Virus record (IMG/VR): IMGVR_UViG_3300030117_004654 | Coordinates: 9,373-73,372 of that record | Source of the DNA: a virus | Reading direction: 5' to 3' (one strand) | DNA: 64,000 nt | Shown here: piece by piece, positions 40,136 through 46,368 of the stretch | Layout: every line of letters starts with the position of its first letter | Numbering within the stretch: position 1 is the stretch's first letter | Translations under genes and position numbers: made by a program | The notes under the pieces: generated by a model | Databases searched by the model: none | Seen by the model: the letters and a program-made list of their open reading frames with translations, nothing else | What the model was told of the DNA's origin: nothing

Positions 40136-40209
40136 GGGCCATTGGCGCAGTTAGGTAGCGCAACGGGCTTTTAACCCGTTGGTCAAGGGTTCGAATCCCT
40201 TATGGCCCG
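40136..40209 (+). tRNA. tRNA-Lys (UUU)
   Basis: The acceptor stem GGGCCAT/ATGGCCC, D-arm GCGCAGTTAGGTAGCGC, anticodon stem ACGGG/CCCGT with loop CTTTTAA, and T-arm AAGGGTTCGAATCCCTT are all present. The anticodon is TTT. The 3' CCA is not encoded. It reads AAA, the dominant lysine codon of this AT-rich genome. Confidence 0.93.
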
Positions 40210-40250
40210 TTATATTCATTTGTCAAACAAAGACATTAAAATAAACAAAA

Positions 40251-40334
40251 GGCGGGATTTCAGAGTTTGGCCAAATGAGCAGGACTTAAGATTCTGTGCG
40301 AAATGCTTCGTGGGTTCAAATCCCACTCCCGCCA
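40251..40334 (+). tRNA. tRNA-Leu (UAA)
   Basis: The acceptor stem GGCGGGA/TCCCGCC, anticodon loop CTTAAGA with anticodon TAA, a long variable arm (type II) TGCGAAATGCTTC, and T-arm GTGGGTTCAAATCCCAC are visible. The 3' CCA is not encoded. It reads TTA, a frequent leucine codon here. Confidence 0.9.
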
Positions 40335-40338
40335 CTTT

Positions 40339-40412
40339 GGGCAATTAGTGTAGTCTGGAAATCACTTTGGCCTTCTAAGCCGAAAACAGGGGTTCGAATC
40401 CTCTATTGCCCG
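40339..40412 (+). tRNA. tRNA-Arg (UCU)
   Basis: The acceptor stem GGGCAAT/ATTGCCC, anticodon stem TTGGC/GCCGA with loop CTTCTAA (anticodon TCT), and T-arm AGGGGTTCGAATCCTCT are present. The 3' CCA is not encoded. It reads AGA, the dominant arginine codon in this genome. The gene lies only four bases after tRNA-Leu. Confidence 0.9.
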
Positions 40413-40444
40413 CCTTATTCAATAAAACAAAAGGAGATATAAAA

Positions 40445-40669
40445 ATGAAGAAAAAAGATATGAAAAAAATGATAGAAGAAATAGAGCGGCTTGGTGTCCT
40501 TGTTAAGGACTTTGAGTTAAGTAAACACATTAAGTTGTGGATAGAAAATAAAAACACAGGAACTATTAAATTAGTTACTGTGTCTGCCACACCAAAATGT
40601 AAAGGAAAATATGCATTAGTAAAATCTAGTGTTAGAAAAGTATTTAGAAAAATAGGTGAAGAAATATGA
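40445..40669 (+). CDS. small HicA-like or dsRBD-like fold protein
   Basis: 74 residues from ATG 40445 (AAAGGAGATAT upstream). MKKMIEEIERLGVLVKDFEL is helical, then strands HIKLWIENKNTGTIKLVTVS, then a terminal helix SSVRKVFRKIGEE. The order helix-strand-strand-(K)-helix resembles HicA mRNA-interferase-like proteins often found in phages. The catalytic His is not clearly placed, so an activity is not claimed. First gene of the rightward block after the tRNAs. Confidence 0.55.
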   Translation: MKKKDMKKMIEEIERLGVLVKDFELSKHIKLWIENKNTGTIKLVTVSATPKCKGKYALVKSSVRKVFRKIGEEI

Positions 40670-40899
40670 AAGAACAAGATGAACAAATGACGAAGTTTGA
40701 TATGGTAACAAAGAACCAAAAGAAGAAGTATGAAAATGAAATTGAATATAGAGAAGAATTAGGCGCGTGTAAAGGTGGACTTGAAGCGGCCTATGAAATT
40801 TTTATGGTGAATCCATCATCAATGAATTTTAGTATTCTAGAATCAAAGATGATGCGATATCAGAATATTACTTGCAATTGTTATTATGGAGATGAGTAA
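40666..40899 (+). CDS. small hypothetical protein
   Basis: 77 residues. Charged N-terminus (FDMVTKNQKKKYENEIEYRE) with a CKGGLEAAYEIF helix and a terminal CNCYY. ATGA overlap with the gene before it; GGAGATGAG at its end serves the next gene. Function unknown. Confidence 0.6.
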   Translation: MKEQDEQMTKFDMVTKNQKKKYENEIEYREELGACKGGLEAAYEIFMVNPSSMNFSILESKMMRYQNITCNCYYGDE

Positions 40900-40900
40900 T

Positions 40901-41212
40901 ATGACAGGAAGAAAAATGTATTTTGGTGTAAGTAGTTTAATTGGTGGCGGTGTATTTTATTTTAACATTGAACAAGTTTCAACAGTTAGAATTGTGCATT
41001 GTCATAAGGAATCAAAGATGTTTCAAACGTATTTAGAAATGTGTGAAGATAAAGGTATTGAACCTTGTAAGAATGTGTATTTCTTAAATGTTGGTGCAAA
41101 GGGCGCAAAAGAAAGTTTTTTGATTAGTGATACAAAACGAAAGACTTTAATTAAAAAGATGAAACACGTAATGTTTGAATTGCCTACTGAATATGGAGAT
41201 GAGGAAGAATGA
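40901..41212 (+). CDS. small hypothetical protein
   Basis: 103 residues from ATG 40901 (GGAGATGAG upstream). Beta-rich first half (KMYFGVSSLIGGGVFYFNIE), then helix and strand segments (KNVYFLNVGAKGAKESFLIS). The Gly-rich start and alternating hydrophobics suggest an alpha/beta domain. The end GDEEE overlaps the ribosome site of the next gene. Function unknown. Confidence 0.6.
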   Translation: MTGRKMYFGVSSLIGGGVFYFNIEQVSTVRIVHCHKESKMFQTYLEMCEDKGIEPCKNVYFLNVGAKGAKESFLISDTKRKTLIKKMKHVMFELPTEYGDEEE

Positions 41213-41373
41213 GTATTGAAGAACAATATGATGATATGTTAGATGATTGTTGGGGAGAAATTAATATTTGTGGCATGATGTGGTGTGCCTCAACAGTTTT
41301 GAAGAGAGTAGACCCAATTGCATATAGAGTTGGATTAGCAGATTATGAATCTTTCTTGGAGGAAGAAGAATGA
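41209..41373 (+). CDS. small acidic hypothetical protein
   Basis: 54 residues: MSIEEQYDDMLDDCWGEINI, then CGMMWCASTVLKRVDPIAYR. A helical, acidic protein with three or four cysteines. ATGA overlaps at both ends and the LEEEE tail place it firmly in the operon. Function unknown. Confidence 0.55.
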   Translation: MSIEEQYDDMLDDCWGEINICGMMWCASTVLKRVDPIAYRVGLADYESFLEEEE

Positions 41374-41528
41374 ATGCACCAACAGAAGAAAGGTTTTTGA
41401 TAGAGTTTGCAAAACTTATTGATTCCTATGGGGGCGTAATTGATTATGAATTTAATCTTGGTACATTCTGGTGGGAAAATGAACACGGTCAAGTTTACAC
41501 AATGATAATTCAAGGATTGGATGAGTAA
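41370..41528 (+). CDS. small hypothetical protein
   Basis: 52 residues: MNAPTEERFLIEFAKLIDSY, then GGVIDYEFNLGTFWWENEHG and QVYTMIIQGLDE. Looks like helix plus three strands. ATGA coupled to the gene before and TAATG to the next one. Function unknown. Confidence 0.52.
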   Translation: MNAPTEERFLIEFAKLIDSYGGVIDYEFNLGTFWWENEHGQVYTMIIQGLDE

Positions 41529-41686
41529 TGCTAGAAAAGTTAGAGAAAGTAGAAAATAAATGGATGACAATGCGTGAGTATTTATCACCAAGTCAACGTA
41601 GATATTGGAAAGAAAGTTTCCTAAATAAGACAGTTCTAGAAGTTAGAAATGAAATAAAGAGACATTTAAAGAGGAATAAGAAATGA
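41528..41686 (+). CDS. small basic hypothetical protein
   Basis: 52 residues: MLEKLEKVENKWMTMREYLS, PSQRRYWKESFLNKTVLEVR, then a Lys/Arg-rich end (KRHLKRNKK). Two helices, basic C-terminus, possibly nucleic-acid binding. Start overlaps the stop before it; ATGA overlap with the next gene. Confidence 0.55.
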   Translation: MLEKLEKVENKWMTMREYLSPSQRRYWKESFLNKTVLEVRNEIKRHLKRNKK

Positions 41687-42255
41687 ATATATTTGTATTA
41701 CATAAAGATGCAACAGAAGCGGCTAATTATATGTTGGATAAACATATTGTAAAAATGCCAACAGAAACAATGCAGATGATGTGTACTAATCTAGCCCATC
41801 TAGGTTATACAGGTTGGTTGCCAATGAAGTCAGTAATGCTTAATCATCCATCAACTATTTGGATGAGGCAAAGTTACGGTAATTGGTTATGGTGTATTGA
41901 ACACCTAGAATCAATGCTTAACAATTATACTCATACCTATGATAAGATTCATATGGTTGAAAAACATTGGGATAAAATGTCTGATGATGTTTATGCATTT
42001 TTGCTTGAAGAATATCATGCAGATGAAAATGAAGATTATGAACCAACACCATTTGCTATGGCTATGCCTGATAAATACAGAAATGATGATGTAGTCAAAG
42101 CCTATCGTGATTATTACTTAGGTGATAAGTGGGAATTTGCTACATGGAAAGCAAGAAGAATTCCTGATTGGTGGCCGCATGACCATATTCAAAATAAAAA
42201 ACAAGAAATGCTTGACAAGTTTAATAAGCAATTTGGCGCGAGTGTGAAACTATGA
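41683..42255 (+). CDS. pyrimidine dimer DNA glycosylase-like protein
   Basis: 190 residues. MNIFVLHKDATEAANYMLDK, then HIVKMPTETMQMMCT and LNHPSTIWMRQSYGNWLW match the phage family annotated as pyrimidine-dimer glycosylase (Pyr_excise-like), with its opening N-x-F-V-L-H/D, DKHxVKM and NHP-(S/C)-T-x-W motifs. Its enzymatic activity in viruses is largely inferred from annotation. It would cut at UV photodimers, plausible for a sunlit-ocean virus. ATGA overlaps both neighbours. Confidence 0.62.
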   Translation: MNIFVLHKDATEAANYMLDKHIVKMPTETMQMMCTNLAHLGYTGWLPMKSVMLNHPSTIWMRQSYGNWLWCIEHLESMLNNYTHTYDKIHMVEKHWDKMSDDVYAFLLEEYHADENEDYEPTPFAMAMPDKYRNDDVVKAYRDYYLGDKWEFATWKARRIPDWWPHDHIQNKKQEMLDKFNKQFGASVKL

Positions 42256-42422
42256 GATATGGAAGAATTGTAACATTTAAAATTGAGTCAAATGATTTGA
42301 AGGATTTGAAAGCCTTTATTTCTGGACTAAAGGGATATGCCGAAGGTAACATAATTAACCGTAGGACTAATATTTCTTATATAACAGAAGAACCTTGTGT
42401 AGAAAGGAGAGATGAAGAATGA
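42252..42422 (+). CDS. small hypothetical protein
   Basis: 56 residues: MRYGRIVTFKIESNDLKDLK, AFISGLKGYAEGNIINRRTN, then ISYITEEPCVERRDEE. Beta-strand, helix, strands; could be a small ferredoxin-like fold. Coupled by ATGA on both sides. Function unknown. Confidence 0.55.
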   Translation: MRYGRIVTFKIESNDLKDLKAFISGLKGYAEGNIINRRTNISYITEEPCVERRDEE

Positions 42423-42520
42423 TTGAATGTATAGTATGTAGAGAATTAACCTTCAGCATAGACGAAGAAATATGTCTGAAGTGTGGAAGTAGTATGAATT
42501 TATGGAGTGAAGAAAAATGA
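42419..42520 (+). CDS. small zinc-ribbon protein
   Basis: 33 residues: MIECIVCRELTFSIDEEICL, then KCGSSMNLWSEEK. A CxxC ... CxxC pair forms a minimal zinc ribbon. ATGA overlaps on both sides. Function unknown; one of several tiny Cys-rich proteins in this block. Confidence 0.55.
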   Translation: MIECIVCRELTFSIDEEICLKCGSSMNLWSEEK

Positions 42521-42741
42521 AGCCACATGAAAAGATTGAAGAGATGATTAAGAACGCAGAAAAGAAAGTCCATGCCGGAGAATGGTTGAGAATTGAACAA
42601 GTTAGAACACTAATGAACCAATTTGGTATTTGGATGATTGAAAGAGAACAAGAGGAATTGAAAAACCTCAAGCATAATATATTGGAAGATATACGACAAA
42701 TAGGTGAAAAAGAATATAGAACATTGGGGGAAGAAGAATGA
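42517..42741 (+). CDS. small helical hypothetical protein
   Basis: 74 residues, helical (IEEMIKNAEKKVHAGEWLRI, QFGIWMIEREQEELKNLKHN). Acidic GEEE tail over the ribosome site of the next gene. Function unknown. Confidence 0.58.
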   Translation: MKPHEKIEEMIKNAEKKVHAGEWLRIEQVRTLMNQFGIWMIEREQEELKNLKHNILEDIRQIGEKEYRTLGEEE

Positions 42742-43082
42742 AAGATTATGAAAAGAAATTTGATTATAGTGAACTAAGTGATGAGTTAGATAAATCTGTA
42801 ATGGATTCAGACTTGCCGGAAGAAGCAAAGAATTTTCTATTTGATTTGAATGGTGATGTGCTAGAATATACACAAGCCTATGAAGATTTTCTAGTAAATT
42901 CTACTAAAGAAGAATTGCTTGGTTTTGTGCGAGGATTTGATAATATGATGATTTTATATTTTGAATCTGTATTACTAGAATTGGGAATTGATTATTTTCA
43001 AGCACCATTTCCCCTACATTTCTATAATATATCTATGGGAAATGATATTATTGAGAAATGGCATGGAAGTGAAGAAGAATGA
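42738..43082 (+). CDS. acidic hypothetical protein
   Basis: 114 residues, acidic, helical with a central hydrophobic helix (FVRGFDNMMILYFESVLLEL) and a C-terminal loop (PFPLHFYNISMGNDI). Coupled by ATGA overlap. Function unknown. Confidence 0.58.
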   Translation: MKDYEKKFDYSELSDELDKSVMDSDLPEEAKNFLFDLNGDVLEYTQAYEDFLVNSTKEELLGFVRGFDNMMILYFESVLLELGIDYFQAPFPLHFYNISMGNDIIEKWHGSEEE

Positions 43083-43237
43083 GAATTAATTTAGAAGGAG
43101 ATTACCTAGAAATAGGTATATTCGGGATGGTACTAATCGGCATCCTTGAATTAGCATTTTGGGGTTGGATGTTTAGAATCGGCTCAAAACGATTAGGACA
43201 AATTTATAAAATAATGGAGAGTGATGAAAGTGAGTGA
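43079..43237 (+). CDS. small membrane protein
   Basis: 52 residues: MRINLEGDYLEIGIFGMVLI, GILELAFWGWMFRIGS form one or two membrane-spanning helices, then an acidic end ESDESE. Coupled by ATGA with the upstream gene. Function unknown. Confidence 0.55.
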   Translation: MRINLEGDYLEIGIFGMVLIGILELAFWGWMFRIGSKRLGQIYKIMESDESE

Positions 43238-43487
43238 ATTATTTAAAGATGATAGACATATTGTAGAATACAGAGTGGTTAATGATGAAAATCTACCACC
43301 AATTGTAATTACTATGACAGAAGATGATGAGGTGAAGGTTGTAATGAATCAGCATCATAAAATTTGGCTATGCTTGCATAGAAAAGAAATTGCAGGTTCA
43401 GCAAACTCATTGTTTGAGAAGATTGATATGATTTTGACAGGGTTTTTGTCAGAACAAAGAGAATACGAAAGGATGGATAATGAATGA
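43224..43487 (+). CDS. small hypothetical protein
   Basis: 87 residues from ATG 43224 (start may also be the GTG at 43230). VEYRVVNDENLPPIVITMTE, then EVKVVMNQHHKIWLCLHRKE suggests a beta-hairpin; the C-terminal helix reads LFEKIDMILTGFLSEQREYE. Overlaps the preceding gene by 14 bases. Function unknown. Confidence 0.57.
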   Translation: MKVSELFKDDRHIVEYRVVNDENLPPIVITMTEDDEVKVVMNQHHKIWLCLHRKEIAGSANSLFEKIDMILTGFLSEQREYERMDNE

Positions 43488-43807
43488 AATGTAAAATATG
43501 TAAGGGAGAAGGGTTCTATAAGGTTGATGATAATGTAATCAATCGTTGCTCAATTTGTGATGGGACCGGAGAAGTAACAAAATGTCGTAATTGTAACGGT
43601 GTAGGAACTTTTACCCGTTCATTTGTAACTGAATGGAGAATTGTCCCTTGCATGACTTGTATTGGGAATGGTATTGTCCCAAAACGTTTATATGATTGCC
43701 AGAACTGTGATAATACAGGAATAACAATGAATAGTCATACTGTTTATTATGATGATGGAAGTAGAGAAATAATTTATGAACCCGATATATGCGGGTGTAA
43801 AGAATAG
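43484..43807 (+). CDS. DnaJ-type zinc-finger protein without J domain
   Basis: 107 residues with five cysteine repeats of the DnaJ central-domain kind: CKICKGEG, CSICDGTG, CRNCNGVG, CMTCIGNG and CQNCDNTG, enough for two zinc sites plus a half. No J domain or substrate-binding domain is present. Such stand-alone modules occur in phages and chaperone-like proteins; it may assist folding along with the GroES/GroEL pair or bind RNA, which is inference. Confidence 0.75.
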   Translation: MKCKICKGEGFYKVDDNVINRCSICDGTGEVTKCRNCNGVGTFTRSFVTEWRIVPCMTCIGNGIVPKRLYDCQNCDNTGITMNSHTVYYDDGSREIIYEPDICGCKE

Positions 43808-43818
43808 GAAGTGAAAAA

Positions 43819-45093
43819 ATGGATAGAGAATATGAAGAATTATTGCCCCGTAGGGCATTAGGCGAAGGTCATTGGGACCGAAGATTAAAAGAAAGAATGG
43901 TTGATTTGTCAGTAGCAGATAACTATGATGATTGTAAACACGAATGGATTGTTACCGAAAATGTTTGGTATATTCCATTTGGTGAAGATGCGAATGTAGT
44001 TTTACCTGACGTTCATTGTCATGGAGAAAATGCTCATGCACACGAATGTTTATGTGGTCATCCTATTGTTTGGCATTTTGAGATTGAGAATACTGAAAAC
44101 GGTAATAAGCAAATTGTCGGTTCAGAACATATTGAATCTTACATGGTCATTCGATATTTTGAGAAGAAGGGATATGACCCTGAAGCGGTTACTGAAGAAA
44201 TGATTGAAGAATGGATTCAAGAGCGTGTTAAATCTCTTAAAGCCCAATGGTGGTGGGATTTGCATGGTGAACAGTTTACTGAATGGTTTGAAGAAATTCG
44301 TGAATTGGATTTAAGAGTAAATCAACGAAGAAAGGGTAGTGTTTATTCTCAAACAACTAGACGTTATGAACCCCAATATGTTATTCGTAAGAAAGCCGAA
44401 GGTAAATTTGGTCAAGCAGGATATAAAATGGCATCTATTGTTTGGAGATGGAATCATCCTAACAATAGTCGTCGTCAAATTGAAACACGCGGTTATCCAA
44501 ATGAGCGTTTGTGGAATGATTTGCAGATTTTCTATATTACTCAACAACAATATAGACAACAGATTCAACAAGAAGATGCTGAAATTGCAAGAAGGGTTGA
44601 AGAATTGGCTGAGCAGGATAGATTGGCAGAAGTTCGCCGTCGAGAAAGAGATGAAGAATATAGGCGTCAACGTATTGAAAGGGAAAAACGAATGGAAGAG
44701 AGAAGAATGCAGGAAGCGGAACTTGAAGGAATTCAAGAAGAAAAGCGTCTTGCTAATCTTATGAAAAATAGATTAGATGCTGAATCAGCAGAAACCACAT
44801 TTGTTCAGATGTGTGAGTATTATGATGTGCCTGTTTTTACCAGAGATAATGGTGCGAATGATTGGGAAAGAAGATTTTTAGGAGACCTTATTATTAGAAT
44901 GGGTCAAGGTAAAAATCTATCCAATAGTCAATTGAACCATCTTAGAAATATTGTGGTTGATGAGCCATTACCTGCAACTGATAAGCAGATTTGGTATATC
45001 CAAAAATTGGCCGGAGATGATTTTGAAATCCCTGAAGGACTAAATAGAGTCACGGCTAGTGAATTAATTTCAATGTTGAAGGAGGAAGAATAA
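43819..45093 (+). CDS. hypothetical protein with zinc ribbon and coiled coil
   Basis: 424 residues in three parts. The N-terminal part has His/Cys clusters: HCHGENAHAHECLCGHPIVW plus IVGSEHIESYMV, a zinc-bound motif I recognise from phage proteins of unknown role. The middle (about 250-320) is an Arg/Glu coiled coil (REEYRRQRIEREKRMEERR-like). The C-terminal domain (TDKQIWYIQKLAGDDFEIPEG) has the pattern of small phage helical repeats. It is one of the largest early genes; ATG overlaps the next. Confidence 0.58.
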   Translation: MDREYEELLPRRALGEGHWDRRLKERMVDLSVADNYDDCKHEWIVTENVWYIPFGEDANVVLPDVHCHGENAHAHECLCGHPIVWHFEIENTENGNKQIVGSEHIESYMVIRYFEKKGYDPEAVTEEMIEEWIQERVKSLKAQWWWDLHGEQFTEWFEEIRELDLRVNQRRKGSVYSQTTRRYEPQYVIRKKAEGKFGQAGYKMASIVWRWNHPNNSRRQIETRGYPNERLWNDLQIFYITQQQYRQQIQQEDAEIARRVEELAEQDRLAEVRRRERDEEYRRQRIEREKRMEERRMQEAELEGIQEEKRLANLMKNRLDAESAETTFVQMCEYYDVPVFTRDNGANDWERRFLGDLIIRMGQGKNLSNSQLNHLRNIVVDEPLPATDKQIWYIQKLAGDDFEIPEGLNRVTASELISMLKEEE

Positions 45094-45308
45094 TGACAGA
45101 GTATTGTTTAGAAGCAGGAAGTAATTTGGAATTGGCGTTTTTCTTATCATTCTTTGTATTACTTGGTCATATACTAATTCATTATTGGTTGCCAAGGCGA
45201 CCATATATCCCTAAACAATTTAGGGAAACTGACGGTAATACAGATGAGGCACTAAGGAGTGTATCATTATTTAGACAGATTTTAGAAGAAGGAAGTGAAA
45301 AGAAATGA
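45093..45308 (+). CDS. small membrane protein
   Basis: 71 residues. LELAFFLSFFVLLGHILIHY is a transmembrane helix; then WLPRRPYIPKQF and an acidic to basic C-terminal tail. Starts at the overlap TAATG with the preceding gene. Function unknown. Confidence 0.58.
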   Translation: MTEYCLEAGSNLELAFFLSFFVLLGHILIHYWLPRRPYIPKQFRETDGNTDEALRSVSLFRQILEEGSEKK

Positions 45309-45520
45309 GTAAAACAAAACAAGAGTTAGTAGAAGAGTTAGATGCTCTTCAAAAGAATTTTGCAGATGAGAAGAAAACAATAGGTGAAACATTAAACACC
45401 TTATCATCTAATCTAGCAACAGAACAAGCCCTTAGAATGAATTTAGAATTGATGATGGTTCAATATGAAAAGACCATCTTAATTCTAACTAAGCGATTAA
45501 TGGAGGCGAGGGAGGCTTAA
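45305..45520 (+). CDS. small coiled-coil protein
   Basis: 71 residues, nearly all helical (ELVEELDALQKNFADEKKTI, LNTLSSNLATEQALRMNLEL, MMVQYEKTILILTKRLMEAR). ATGA overlap with the preceding gene. Likely forms oligomers. Function unknown. Confidence 0.58.
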   Translation: MSKTKQELVEELDALQKNFADEKKTIGETLNTLSSNLATEQALRMNLELMMVQYEKTILILTKRLMEAREA

Positions 45521-45594
45521 TATATGACCCCCTTCATGGCTACTTGCCTCGGACAAAAGGTATGCCAAACTATAAAAAACAGGAAGTGAAAAGA

Positions 45595-45795
45595 ATGAAA
45601 TTAAGAATTTTGAATGAAACAGGACACACGGAATTAGAAGTATCTGCAAGTGAAGTTATTGAACACATTAACGACCATCCTACACATTGGGTGTTTGTTG
45701 ATGGTGAAATGGTTTCACGCGAAGAAGTCACATCACTTAATTGGGATGAAGTTGCTTCAGTAGATTTAACACCCGCGATTGTCGGTGGTTATTAA
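45595..45795 (+). CDS. ubiquitin-like beta-grasp protein ending Gly-Gly-Tyr
   Basis: 66 residues from ATG 45595 (AGGAAGTGAAAAG upstream). The layout fits a beta-grasp fold: strand KLRILNETG, strand HTELEVS, helix EVIEHINDHP, strand HWVFVDGEMVSREEV (like the Ub turn that carries the hydrophobic patch), and a last strand ASVDLTPAIV ending G64-G65-Y66. A Gly-Gly with one extra residue is typical of precursors of ubiquitin-like or sulphur-carrier proteins (SAMP/MoaD/ThiS family, whose tails also follow a PPVAGG-like pattern). Removal of Tyr66 would need a peptidase; a JAMM candidate is encoded at 52943-53425 and an E1-like protein at 51788-52348. A terminator follows closely. Confidence 0.72.
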   Translation: MKLRILNETGHTELEVSASEVIEHINDHPTHWVFVDGEMVSREEVTSLNWDEVASVDLTPAIVGGY

Positions 45796-45847
45796 GTCTA
45801 AAATAGACTGAAAGCCCCCTTCAACCCATTATGGGTGTATTTGGGGG
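45795..45847 (+). promoter_or_regulatory. hairpins preceding the terminator
   Basis: AGTCT/AGACT (45795-45809) is followed by GCCCCC (45814-45819) that could pair with GGGGG (45843-45847) around the inner ACCC/GGGT hairpin. The GGGGG is also part of the terminator stem, so the two structures exclude one another, an attenuator-like arrangement. Inference from base pairing only. Confidence 0.4.
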
Positions 45848-45890
45848 AGAGAGGAGTTTAAATTTATTCCTCTCTTCCCCTCTTTTTTTT
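45843..45890 (+). terminator. strong terminator
   Basis: GGGGGAGAGAGG (45843-45854) pairs with CCTCTCTTCCCC (45869-45880), then a T-run (TCTTTTTTTT). It separates the early block that ends with the ubiquitin-like gene from the nucleotide reductase genes. Confidence 0.62.
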
Positions 45891-45955
45891 GTTTTGTGAA
45901 AACAAAAACTCAAAAAACAATAGGGGTGGCTATCGTCGGAATTTCGGGTGTTATT

Positions 45956-46366
45956 ATGAAACCAGATAATAAGAATTATATGTCTGAAGATGTGTTAAAA
46001 ATCATTTTAGAACAATTAGGTTGGTCTTATACAGGGACATTAACGGATATATTAAGAGAACATAATTTAAATGGGCCTATTGTGCCTATTCGGGCAGATT
46101 TTTACCCTATTGGGTGGAAACTCGCTTCGTCGAATAAAGCCATTATTATATGTGATGGTTATAAAAGTGTTATTCACTATAAAAATGAAAGATTCCTCAC
46201 AGGTTGGGGGATTTATGATAGATTCGGGCTTGAAGGTCTGAACGATATAGAAAATTGGAATTTTGAAGAAGAAATGGAATGGTTAATTAAAAAGTATAAT
46301 GGGGATTTGATTACCTCATTTACTCAGTTAACTGATTGTCCGTTTAGAACAAGTATAAGGTGTTAA
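45956..46366 (+). CDS. hypothetical protein upstream of ribonucleotide reductase
   Basis: 136 residues from ATG 45956; a GTG at 45896 is also in frame, and the start is uncertain because no clear ribosome site exists (possibly a leaderless transcript after the terminator). Contains DVLKIILEQLGWSYTGTLTD, FYPIGWKLASSNKAIIICDG and VIHYKNERFLTGWGIYDR; a mixed alpha/beta domain. Function unknown. Its stop lies three bases before the reductase start codon. Confidence 0.5.
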   Translation: MKPDNKNYMSEDVLKIILEQLGWSYTGTLTDILREHNLNGPIVPIRADFYPIGWKLASSNKAIIICDGYKSVIHYKNERFLTGWGIYDRFGLEGLNDIENWNFEEEMEWLIKKYNGDLITSFTQLTDCPFRTSIRC

Positions 46367-46368
46367 AA

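Noticed and set aside
40136-40412. tRNA genes as an integration (att) site
   Set aside because: No integrase gene and no duplicated tRNA fragment was seen; all three tRNAs look intact and used for translation.
40375-40719. Leftward reading frame ending NRGFEPLFSA over the tRNA region
   Set aside because: The ending is the common translation artefact of a tRNA gene, and the frame opposes well-supported rightward genes.
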